Assembly (NCBI GenBank): GCA_050735975.1
Contig: JBOHVS010000052.1
Span: 1-23,400 of the forward strand
Origin: DATMBL01 sp050735975
Lineage (GTDB): Bacteria > Desulfobacterota > Binatia > UBA9968
DNA length: 23,400 nt
Direction of reading: 5' to 3'
Below are positions 13,553 to 20,429 of this stretch, in pieces; position 1 is the stretch's first letter, and each line of letters opens with the position of its first letter. The notes below the pieces were generated by a model. The model was not told where the DNA came from and did no database searches. It was given only the letters and a program-made list of their open reading frames with translations. The position numbers were made by a program, and so were the translations under genes.

Positions 13553-15097
13553 CTAACCGCTCGTGAAAATCTCGCGATAGATCGCTTCAATCCGTCCGGC
13601 CTCTTCATCGGTCAGCTCTTTAAATTCGCGTTCCCGAGCCCTTTGCGATAGCCGCCCTCCGTTCTGGTTCAGGAAGCGGAACAGCAGGTCAACCAACCGC
13701 TCGGGCATCTCGAGGAAAGACTCGACCTGCTGGCGGAACTGATCGTAGCGCCGCAGAAAGTCCGTCTCGGCGGGCAGATCATGTTCGATCGTCTTCTGCA
13801 CGCAGGCATAGAGGAACTCCGCATGCGGGGTTGCGTCAAAGAAGCGGTAGAAATCGCTCGTATCGTTCAGAACGCGGACATTGAATTCTTCGGTCGGCTC
13901 CCACTTGATCAGAGGCAGTAATCGCGCCGAATACGTTTCCAGAACGTTACGATATTCGTCGATCTGCTCCAGGATCGCTGCGGAGACGGGAAAGACAACG
14001 CCCGCCGGATTAAATCCGCGCTCGGCCAGAACGTGGTGGATTAAATAACGATGAATCCGGCCATTCCCGTCCTCGAACGGATGGATATAGACGAACCCGA
14101 AGGCGAGGACGGCGGCGGCGATGACGGCGTTCATCGCCTGAGCCGGGCCGCGGTCGAAGGCGATCATGCCGTCAATGAGGGCCGGCAGGTCCTCCGGCCT
14201 TGCGCTGACATGGTCCGGCAGCGGCATGCGGGTTTCACGGTCGTGCTCGCCAACGAAGCCCCGGCCCTCGCGGAATCCAAGCTTCACAAAGCGCGCCTCA
14301 CCGATAACGATCTTTTGCAGCCTCAGCAATTCCTCGCGATCAAGCCGCTGGCGCCCTGCTTCGCCGATCGCACGGCCCCATCGCTGGATGCGGTCCTGCG
14401 GCGGACGCTCTCCCTCGATCGCATAGCTCGATTTTGAATCCTTGAGCAGCAGGAATGCAGCTGTCCGGGCGAGGATGTCGCGAGGCACATCAGCGACGAT
14501 CTCCTGCGCACGCTGCGGCAAATTGAGGCCAATATACCGGTCAAGCGCTGCCGTCCGGGAAACCAGGGGGCAGAAATCAGGAGTGCCGGGCAGGTTGTTT
14601 TTCACACGGTAACGCGAGACGTTCTCGCCATCGGCCGCCCACTGCAGCGCGGGATCGAGCACTGGCACGTAACGGCCCGCATCGGCGTCCGGGAGTTCGA
14701 GCCTCGTGCCTGTAAGCCACTCATATAGGAACCAGATGCGCCGCGCATAGCCGCCGGTCGGCGTTCTGAGCACAATCGCCTCAATCTCGGCGGGACCGGT
14801 TGTCATGAAGAGCCGCTTGAGCACGGCAAGATCAAGCCCTTCGTATCTGAGAGCAAAGGTCAGATGCCCTTCGAGCGTGGGATGGGGCGCATGGCGGGGC
14901 GTCATAAGCCGCCAGCCGCCCTCCTCGATGATCCGGTGGTGCTTACCGATAGCGGCCAGGATGCGGGGCAACGGCACGGCAAGCTGATAAGCGTCGATCA
15001 AGGCGCTGTAACCAGCCGGGGTAGCTGTCTCAGGCAGCCGTCTTTCCTGAAAAACGATCACCGAGCCTGAAAAACGATACGTTGATGCATCACTCAT
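13553..15097 (-). CDS. Fic-family AMP-transferase, class II autoinhibited
   Basis: Fic proteins transfer AMP (or another nucleotide part) to hydroxyl groups on target proteins. This 514-residue protein has the complete core motif HPFEDGNGRIHR (His339-Arg350). An N-terminal inhibitory [S/T]xxxE[G/N] motif, SYAIEG (Ser224, Glu228, Gly229), places it in class II, in which the Glu blocks productive ATP binding until relieved. Residues 1-210 form an N-terminal domain; a C-terminal winged-helix-like part (LLFRFLNQNGGRLSQRAREREFKELT) follows. The ATG at 15097 is preceded by a weak GGG-type ribosome site. The gene converges on hipA and its first codons overlap an array of TGAAAAAYGAT repeats. A toxin-like or regulatory role is plausible; the target is unknown. 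Confidence 0.9.
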   Translation of the reverse strand: MSDASTYRFSGSVIVFQERRLPETATPAGYSALIDAYQLAVPLPRILAAIGKHHRIIEEGGWRLMTPRHAPHPTLEGHLTFALRYEGLDLAVLKRLFMTTGPAEIEAIVLRTPTGGYARRIWFLYEWLTGTRLELPDADAGRYVPVLDPALQWAADGENVSRYRVKNNLPGTPDFCPLVSRTAALDRYIGLNLPQRAQEIVADVPRDILARTAAFLLLKDSKSSYAIEGERPPQDRIQRWGRAIGEAGRQRLDREELLRLQKIVIGEARFVKLGFREGRGFVGEHDRETRMPLPDHVSARPEDLPALIDGMIAFDRGPAQAMNAVIAAAVLAFGFVYIHPFEDGNGRIHRYLIHHVLAERGFNPAGVVFPVSAAILEQIDEYRNVLETYSARLLPLIKWEPTEEFNVRVLNDTSDFYRFFDATPHAEFLYACVQKTIEHDLPAETDFLRRYDQFRQQVESFLEMPERLVDLLFRFLNQNGGRLSQRAREREFKELTDEEAGRIEAIYREIFTSG

Positions 15098-15206
15098 GAA
15101 ATCCGAACCCTAATTGTGAAAATCTGGCATAAAATAACATTCACATGAAAAATGATCTTAACGGCTGAAAAACGATTATTCAAGACGTTTATTCGTGAAA
15201 AATGAT
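15048..15206. repeat. Regularly spaced TGAAAAAYGAT repeat array at the fic 5' end
   Basis: Five exact TGAAAAA(C/T)GAT copies begin at 15048, 15068, 15146, 15166 and 15196; degenerate copies begin at 15097 and 15117. Start-to-start distances are 20, 29, 20, 29, 20 and 30, so all copies lie close to the same face of the helix with a ~49-base super-period. It covers the first 17 fic codons and the upstream region. A repressor- or activator-binding array is the simplest reading. Confidence 0.7.
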
Positions 15207-15281
15207 AACTCACTCTGAACTAAATAGGCTGTAGGAACTTGACGCTGCAGATAGAGCATTTAATTGTATTGTGTAGCGTGA

Positions 15282-16052
15282 CACGAATGGAAGTCGTTGC
15301 GGGCCTATGACGGGAGCGATCTTGAGCAATGGCTCGAACAATCCCTGCACGTACAAGGCTGGCTTGCGAAGCATATCGGCATGCCGAGTGAGGGCGTTCA
15401 CGCGCTCGAAGAATTTTGGGAGACGTGGGCCTCCGTCACCGAGCCGGAGCTCTCGAAGGAGATTTTCGCGGTTTCCATCGAGACGCATAAACAAACATTA
15501 ATTTCATGGCTCAAAACGCCCCCCACATCGCCGCTTATTATTTCCGCCGATTCCAAAGCTGAAGCCCTCGCGTTCCTTGCGTGCCTGTTCGATGCGGACG
15601 ATCTCAAGGCTGAAGGATACAAGGACAAAGTCCTGGTCTTTTCCTCGCCGGAGACCCTGAAGAAACTCGCAGCCTCGTCATCCCAGTTCATTCCGGTGAT
15701 TTTTAGCGACGAGGTAGAACGTGAAGCCGGCGGGATGTACAAAAAAACGCACACCATCATTGTCCGCGCCAGAAATACCGTCGAGTCTACGCCGGACATC
15801 GCCCTCGATCTTCTCAATCGCCAGGCATTTGAAAAGGCCCTCGCGGCAATGGTGATCACGGATGATCGCGCCGACGCGCTGGCCGTGAATCCGGCTGCTC
15901 GCCAACGATTTTACGCCGCCGTTTATCAAAAAACCCGGCGATCAAAACGCCGCCCTGGACCCAGGATAACGCCACCGTCAGAAACCTCTTCCCATGATGC
16001 TCGTGCAAGCAGTGACCTCACCACTTCAGACGCTATGCCCCAAGTTGTTTAG
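15282..16052 (+). pseudogene. Truncated protein of unknown function
   Basis: An open frame of about 255 codons begins straight after a stop at 15279-15281, without a good start: the first codon candidates are TTG 15297 and a later ATG near 15380. The sequence opens inside what looks like a domain (RAYDGSDLEQWLEQSL). It continues as a soluble mixed alpha/beta protein with SPLIISADSKAEALAFLACLFD and KDKVLVFSSPETLKKLA, the latter resembling a nucleotide-binding or nuclease-associated fold. After about residue 205 the composition shifts to a Lys/Arg/Ser-rich tail. I read it as the middle part of a much larger accessory protein, cut at both ends. It lacks any recognised catalytic motif. It lies next to fic and 36 bases before the tRNA fragment. 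Confidence 0.45.
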
Positions 16053-16087
16053 TGATTTTTCTCGTCGTGAACCCTGCGGTACAAGTT

Positions 16088-16145
16088 TGGTGCCGGAGGA
16101 GGGACTTGAACCCTCACGGGGTTACCCCCACCGGATTTTGAGTCC
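16088..16145 (-). other. 3' fragment of tRNA-Leu(CAA), probable att site
   Basis: On the minus strand the segment reads as a tRNA from the anticodon arm to CCA. It has anticodon loop CTCAAAA (anticodon CAA) with part of its stem, a variable arm with GGGG/CCCC pairing, an intact 17-base T-arm with TTCAAGT loop (16099-16115), acceptor strand CTCCGGC, discriminator A and encoded CCA. The 5' half (acceptor 5' strand and D-arm) is absent, and homology stops in the anticodon stem. Such fragments are left where integrative elements recombine into tRNA genes. No complete tRNA-Leu is in the window. Confidence 0.75.
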
Positions 16146-16152
16146 TCTTTGT

Positions 16153-16223
16153 ACATTCACAACAGCTTGAATATACGAGTTATTTAATGAGTAACGCTGT
16201 GAATGTGTAAGAAAATGTGTAAG
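16153..16223. repeat. Inverted and direct repeats beside the tRNA fragment
   Basis: ACATTCACA (16153-16161) is mirrored exactly by TGTGAATGT (16198-16206). ATGTGTAAG occurs twice, at 16203-16211 and 16215-16223, 12 bases apart. Repeats flanking a tRNA-derived core are typical of integrase arm-binding sites. The arrangement is seen; the function is inferred. Confidence 0.45.
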
Positions 16224-16512
16224 TCATACACCGTCATCAACAATGCCATTATTCATCAACAAATTGAGAACGGCGAGCACTGGACTTCAACGCGCACGCC
16301 AACAGTCAACGCTTCACCCGCGCTGAACGCGCGAGGACCCAGTTAGGCTAGTTATAAAAAATGCCCTGCTCTAGCCACTTGATACTGTAGCGTCGTTGGA
16401 CTAAACCGCTTCGCGATAGGGCGGAGAACCGGAATCCTGCCATTGGCGATCTTCCTACTTTAGTTACAGTTATCATTTCTCTGACGTTGTGCCTCGGTGC
16501 AGTGATAGCCTC
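16224..16512. other. Intergenic; contains a diverged copy of a repeat
   Basis: No gene is supported here. A segment starting CCCTGCTCTAGCCACTTG (16364-16381) and running to about 16405 resembles 18327-18368 (CCCTGCTCTAGCAACTTG...GTAGCGTC...TTGG). The two copies bracket the recombinase remnant and the VOC gene. Confidence 0.45.
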
Positions 16513-16536
16513 AGTGAAAATTTTCACTCAAGGAGG
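16513..16536 (+). promoter_or_regulatory. 16-bp perfect palindrome and ribosome site before the recombinase
   Basis: AGTGAAAATTTTCACT (16513-16528) is perfectly self-complementary. It is followed two bases later by the ribosome site AGGAGG (16531-16536), 5 bases before ATG 16542. It could be an operator or a leader-RNA hairpin controlling recombinase expression. Confidence 0.5.
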
Positions 16537-16541
16537 CTGTC

Positions 16542-17020
16542 ATGGGAGCATTACGGGACCGAATAATCGAGGAGATGAAGCTGAGGAATTTTTCTGCTGC
16601 AACACAAAAGACTTACCTCTACGCGGTGAGGCGGCTGGCGAAATATTATGGCAAAGCGCCGGATCAACTCAGTAAGGAAGATATCCGAGCGTTTCTTTTG
16701 CATTTGTTGGTGGAGCGGCAGTTATCGTCCAATGGTTTGACCGGCTACTGTTCGGGACTGCGTTTTTTCTATAACGAGACCTTAAAGTGGGACGAAAACA
16801 AGTTGTTCATTCCCCCGCGGAGGAAATCCTCCCCTCTGGCTGAAGTCTTCAGCCCCGAGGAAGTCGTGCGCCTCATCCGCGCCGTCCGAGGTCTCAAGCA
16901 GCGTGTGCTATTGATGACCGTATACTCGCTGGTCTACGAGTCAGCGAGTTAGTCATTCTCAAGATCACTGACATCGATCCAGCGCGCATGACGCTTCGTG
17001 TCAGGCAAGGTATCCTGAAT
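16542..17020 (+). pseudogene. Frameshifted tyrosine recombinase (integrase)
   Basis: The N-terminal SAM-like core-binding domain is intact: residues ~1-90 read LRDRIIEEMKLRNFSAATQKTYLYAVRRLAKYY...LRFFYNETL. The catalytic domain then starts with FSPEEVVRLIRAVRGLKQRVLLMTVYS. Near 16925-16930 one base is missing: the original frame ends at 16952, while the next frame continues with AGLRVSELVILKITDIDPARMTLRVRQG, which holds the first catalytic Arg of the family. Homology fades after about 17015, so the HxxR and Tyr parts are gone. It resembles the small recombinases often found with IS91-type elements. It lies 400 bases from the tRNA-Leu fragment, but that association may be coincidental. It cannot be active. 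Confidence 0.8.
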
Positions 17021-17082
17021 GCGTCCGACCCCAACTGCTGCTGCCCAATCGCTCTCGGCTCACAGGTTAAAACCTATCCGTT

Positions 17083-17127
17083 CAGTGCGCCGAGCTGGTG
17101 ATCGACGGCGGCTACTTGGCGCAATAA
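17083..17127 (+). pseudogene. C-terminal scrap resembling a short-chain dehydrogenase
   Basis: In one frame the DNA reads QCAELVIDGGYLAQ followed by TAA (17125-17127). This resembles the usual end of SDR oxidoreductases (GxxLxVDGGY). An in-frame stop lies at 17068, so at most 18 residues remain. It supports the view that 16.5-17.3 kb is a patchwork of broken genes. Confidence 0.35.
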
Positions 17128-17280
17128 CCGGGACGCCGGACCGACCGTGCGCTCCGTTGAGCCGGAACACGAATCTCGCACGAATCTCACGATTCGCCAA
17201 GAAAGACATCAAGGTGGGTTTCACAAACCCTTCCAACGGACAGGTTCGTCGCATGCTCAACATCCACGAAGGAGATGCAC

Positions 17281-18132
17281 ATGAGCGATCATCAGGACAG
17301 TGAGCAAACGGATCTGGAACGCCGAGCGATCCTTAAGACCGCGGGAGCCGCGATGATTGCCGGATTTGCTGCTTCCAAGTTCGCCCGACCGGCGGCGGCC
17401 CAAGACACGCGCCCGATCAGCGCGGCGGCCCGAAACAGCGGGCCGCTCGGCGCCAGGCTGCAGGGCGTGCAGCACTTCGGGGTCACCGTGCAGAACATGG
17501 ACCGCGCCTTCGCGTTCTATACGGAAGTGCTCGACGGTACCGAAATCATGCGCGACGGCGATTTTCAAGGCGAACGCATCCACAACACCCTGCTGACCGA
17601 CCAGGAAATCGAAGCGCGAGTTCGACGGGTCAATCCGCGGACCATGGGCATCCCCGACCTAAGAGGCGGAGCGCAGCGCCTGGACGTGCGGTTCATCCAG
17701 TTCGACAACGTGGTGATTGAGCTGCTGCAGTACCGCGATGCTGAGCAACCCGCCGGCAGCGGCTCAAGCTTCGCCGAGCCGCTTGATCACATGAGCCCCG
17801 CCTTCCCGCGAATGATGCATATCTGTTTTCACATCCGCGATGATGTCGATTTCAACAAGTTCATCGCTGATCTGGAAGCCGAGTCGGTCCGGCGCGGGAT
17901 GACGCAGGTGAAAGCCAACCGCGTGATCACCGTGACATCCGATCAAGAGCGACTGGCGGCGCCGATCGAGGCCAACAGCAACGGTATCACTGAAGGCCGA
18001 TCGAATGGCTGGAGGCTAATCTACTGCAAGGGCCCCGAAGGCGAGCAGCTCGAGTTCGTTCAGGCGCTGGGGCCGGTGAAGCGCATCTTTGATGACGCGC
18101 TCGAAGCCCGACGGAAAGCCGTGGGTCGATAA
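17281..18132 (+). CDS. Tat-exported VOC (glyoxalase/dioxygenase fold) protein
   Basis: A 283-residue protein with a twin-arginine signal: ERRAILKTAG at residues 13-22, hydrophobic AAMIAGFAAS, and PAAAQ cleavage at about 40. The mature part has a vicinal-oxygen-chelate fold. The first repeat starts LQGVQHFGVTVQNMDRAFAFYTEVL, with the usual His as metal ligand. Further segments are RFIQFDNVVIELLQY, MMHICFHIRDDVDFNKFIADLE and YCKGPEGEQLEFVQALG, whose Glu residues are candidate ligands. Export by Tat implies folding with a metal before transport. The start is ATG 17281, seven bases after AAGGAG; an ATG at 17275 overlaps the ribosome site. It is intact although flanked by pseudogenes. The substrate is unknown. 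Confidence 0.85.
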   Translation: MSDHQDSEQTDLERRAILKTAGAAMIAGFAASKFARPAAAQDTRPISAAARNSGPLGARLQGVQHFGVTVQNMDRAFAFYTEVLDGTEIMRDGDFQGERIHNTLLTDQEIEARVRRVNPRTMGIPDLRGGAQRLDVRFIQFDNVVIELLQYRDAEQPAGSGSSFAEPLDHMSPAFPRMMHICFHIRDDVDFNKFIADLEAESVRRGMTQVKANRVITVTSDQERLAAPIEANSNGITEGRSNGWRLIYCKGPEGEQLEFVQALGPVKRIFDDALEARRKAVGR

Positions 18133-18623
18133 TGCAGGACGCCCACCACGATGTGAATTGGTAACTGCGGAAGTCCGGCCCGCCGTATAACCACCCGCTA
18201 CAGCAGACGGCCGCCGCCGTGTCGGTTTCTTGGAGTTCGTCGCTCACTGTGGCGGCCGGCCGGTGTTGAGCTTGGTCGTTAACGCACGATTAAATTGAAT
18301 TTAAAATCCATTTGAATCCTCGGATACCCTGCTCTAGCAACTTGGAGCCGTAGCGTCCTTTGGTTCAACCCTGCGGTGCTGAGTTCGGATCTGGTCTTCT
18401 AGTTGAAATAACCCGCGCCTATCGCTAGTGAGGGTAAGCCGTCGCTTTCGGTCGGATTTTGTAGGCCAACTTTGGGTTGACAAGCTGGGGAGGTAGAGGG
18501 ATATTGCGGCCGATTTGAGTCTTGTTGCTAGAAGCCGTCCAAAGAGATAAGCCGACCGGGTTTTGTTGCAACATACGGCGGCTCACTTATTAATAGTTTA
18601 GGCGTAGGACAGAACTTGCGCGT
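18133..18623. other. Intergenic with second CCCTGCTCTAGC repeat copy
   Basis: No gene is supported. The diverged repeat related to 16364-16405 lies at 18327-18368. The rest shows no ORF with recognisable content. Confidence 0.4.
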
Positions 18624-19061
18624 GTGCTTGAATTCTCTGACGTCGCTGTTGCCCATGCAGTCCAACTAGCGGTCGCGCCGGTTTTTCTCCTCACCGGCAT
18701 CGCCGCGATCCTTAGCGTTATGACTAACCGCTTAGGGCGCGTCATCGATCGTGCTCGCGTTTTGGAGGGAAGGCTCGAGGGAGCCTCTCCGGAATCACTC
18801 GCAGCGCTGCGCGAGCATCTTGCGGTGCTGTCACGCCGCGCAAAACTGAACAGCTACGCAATCACGCTATGCACGACGACGGCGCTCCTCATATGCACCA
18901 TGATTGCGGTTCTCTTCCTGAGCGCTTTCCTGAGCTTCGATGCGTCGGTTCCGGTGGCTCTGCTATTCATCGCGGCGATGTTATGCTTCTTTCTTGGCCT
19001 GCTATGGTTCCTCCGGGAGATCTATCTAGCAACGAAGAGCTTGCGCATCGGACCAAGTTGA
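18624..19061 (+). CDS. DUF2721-family membrane protein
   Basis: A 145-residue integral membrane protein whose N-terminus (VAHAVQLAVAPVFLLTGIAAILSVMTNRLGRVIDRAR) matches the DUF2721 family. Three membrane segments are expected at about residues 12-33, 77-103 and 108-132, with a charged loop of ~45 residues (RARVLEGRLEG...LSRRAKLNSY) between the first two. The function of the family is unknown to me. The start is GTG 18624, chosen because homology begins within a few residues; no good ribosome site is visible. It is complete but isolated between decayed genes. Confidence 0.82.
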   Translation: MLEFSDVAVAHAVQLAVAPVFLLTGIAAILSVMTNRLGRVIDRARVLEGRLEGASPESLAALREHLAVLSRRAKLNSYAITLCTTTALLICTMIAVLFLSAFLSFDASVPVALLFIAAMLCFFLGLLWFLREIYLATKSLRIGPS

Positions 19062-19341
19062 ATTCACTTGGACCACAATGGTGGGCAATTCAGTTCTGGC
19101 CCTATTCTGGTCGCGCTAGTGCGACTCATGTTGCTCTGCCGAGTAATCGATATGCTGCTGAAAATTCGACAGCTGATTTCGCGCTACTCTTGTGTTTTCA
19201 TGAGATTGTCGATAATTTTTCGCTAGGTTTGTCTAGTGAGGGTCGCGATCGCAACAATCATAAAATAAATTGCCCGATTGAAACGGATTCCAGCAACGAT
19301 GGACGGTCATTCGCCTGAGCGGCCAGCCGCAATCTGAAGTT

Positions 19342-19754
19342 ATGAACGAGCTTGGCGGGTTTCGCGCGGCCTTTTTGGCCGACCGCTCGCAATTTTTCCT
19401 CGATGGGGCCAGCGGCCCCTTCTACGGCTTTAATCGGCCGGGTGCGAAAGTATCGCAGGGCATGATTAACTCATGGTGGCTACAGGGAATGATGGCGGGC
19501 CACAAAAACACCTATGACTGCATCAAGGCATTTTCGGAAACCGACTTCACCGAAGATTTGAAAAAGTTCGACGTGCCGACGCTGATCATGCACGGCGACG
19601 ACGACCAGGCGTGCCCATCGGCGCTTCCGCAATGCTGTCGGCCAAGCTGGTCAAGGGTTCGACGCTGAAAGTTTACCCGGGTCTGCCGCACGGCATGTGT
19701 TCGACGCATCAGGACCAGATCAACGCGGATCTGCTCGCGTTCATCAAGGAGTAA
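19342..19754 (+). pseudogene. Arylesterase-like alpha/beta hydrolase, truncated and frameshifted
   Basis: Only the C-terminal half of an arylesterase/non-haem chloroperoxidase-type alpha/beta hydrolase remains: PFYGFNRPGAKVSQGMI, CIKAFSETDFTEDLKKFDVPTLIMHGDDDQ. A missing base near 19609 shifts the frame; downstream it continues as VPIGASAMLSAKLVKGSTLKVYPG, then LPHGMCSTHQDQINADLLAFIKE to TAA 19752-19754. The catalytic Asp (GDDDQ) and His (PHGM) are preserved across the shift. The N-terminal half with the nucleophile Ser and oxyanion loop is absent: only ~20 unrelated-looking codons separate the homology from an upstream stop. It is non-functional. Confidence 0.82.
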
Positions 19755-19804
19755 GACAAGGAAAATTTAACTCAAGATCCAAGTCTAACGAATGAGAGTA
19801 AGGC

Positions 19805-19923
19805 ATGAGAGATTTGACCCGACGTGAATTTCTAGAAAAATCGCTCCAGATCCGGGTCCGGGGGGAATTGGTGTCGCAGCTTCCGGCTTCGGCATTAACC
19901 GATTAGAAGTAGGAGAAAACACA
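19805..19923 (+). pseudogene. Frameshifted Tat leader upstream of paoA
   Basis: ATG 19805 starts MRDLTRREFLEKSLQ, a clear twin-arginine motif, but the frame ends at TAG 19904-19906. From about 19849 a different frame reads DPGPGGIGVAASGFGINRLEVGENT and runs without a stop into the paoA ATG at 19924. Restoring one frame would give paoA a typical Tat signal peptide, as in E. coli PaoA. As it stands, the leader is disconnected from the protein. Confidence 0.6.
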
Positions 19924-20409
19924 ATGCCAGTGACTGATATTCCATCAGAGACAACTCTCAAGTTAACAGTAAATGGCGCGCCGCAGGAGATCACGGTGGA
20001 CGTTCGCACAACGCTGCTGGATCTGCTGCGCGAGCGACTCCATTTGACCGGCACCAAAAAGGGCTGTGATCACGGGCAATGTGGCGCATGCACGGTGCAT
20101 GTCAACGGCCGGCGTGTGACCTCATGTCTCACTCTGGCTCTGATGCATGACGGGGCAGAAATCACAACCATAGAGGGCTTGGGCACCCCCGACCAATTGC
20201 ACCTAATGCAAGCGGCATTCGTTGCCTGCGATGCCTATCAGTGCGGATATTGCACGTCGGGTCAGATCATGTCGGCCGTTGCATTGCTCAAAGAACCCTG
20301 CGGTCCCGACGATGAGGCGGTAAAGGAACTGATGAGCGGCAACATCTGCCGCTGCGGAGCCTATGCCAATATCGTGGCCGCGATCCAACAAGTCCGCAAA
20401 AACCGTTAG
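19924..20409 (+). CDS. paoA: Aldehyde oxidoreductase 2Fe-2S subunit (PaoA/YagT-like)
   Basis: This is the electron-transfer subunit of a molybdenum aldehyde oxidoreductase of the xanthine dehydrogenase family. Both clusters are complete: the plant-ferredoxin type Cys48, 53, 56 and 68 (GCDHGQCGACT...C), and the second type Cys107, 110, 142 and 144 (CGYC...CRCGAY). The segments TKKGCDHGQCGACTV and EITTIEGLG are very close to E. coli PaoA. The protein (161 residues) starts at ATG 19924 with AGGAG 8 bases upstream. E. coli PaoA carries a Tat leader and works in the periplasm; here the leader is out of frame just upstream, so this form would stay in the cytoplasm unless the frame is restored. paoB follows after 20 bases. 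Confidence 0.93.
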   Translation: MPVTDIPSETTLKLTVNGAPQEITVDVRTTLLDLLRERLHLTGTKKGCDHGQCGACTVHVNGRRVTSCLTLALMHDGAEITTIEGLGTPDQLHLMQAAFVACDAYQCGYCTSGQIMSAVALLKEPCGPDDEAVKELMSGNICRCGAYANIVAAIQQVRKNR

Positions 20410-20429
20410 CCCCGAGCAGGAGCGATGCT

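Noticed and set aside
15048..15206. CRISPR-like interpretation of the TGAAAAAYGAT array.
   Set aside because: The repeats are only 11 bases, spacers are 9-19 bases, part is coding, and no cas gene is present.
17019..17303. 94-codon plus-strand frame between the recombinase remnant and the VOC gene.
   Set aside because: It is Arg/Ser-rich with no family signal, and overlaps remnants readable in other frames.
18869..19318. 149-codon plus-strand frame overlapping the DUF2721 gene.
   Set aside because: The first half is an out-of-frame reading of the membrane protein and the rest is non-coding-looking sequence without recognisable domains.
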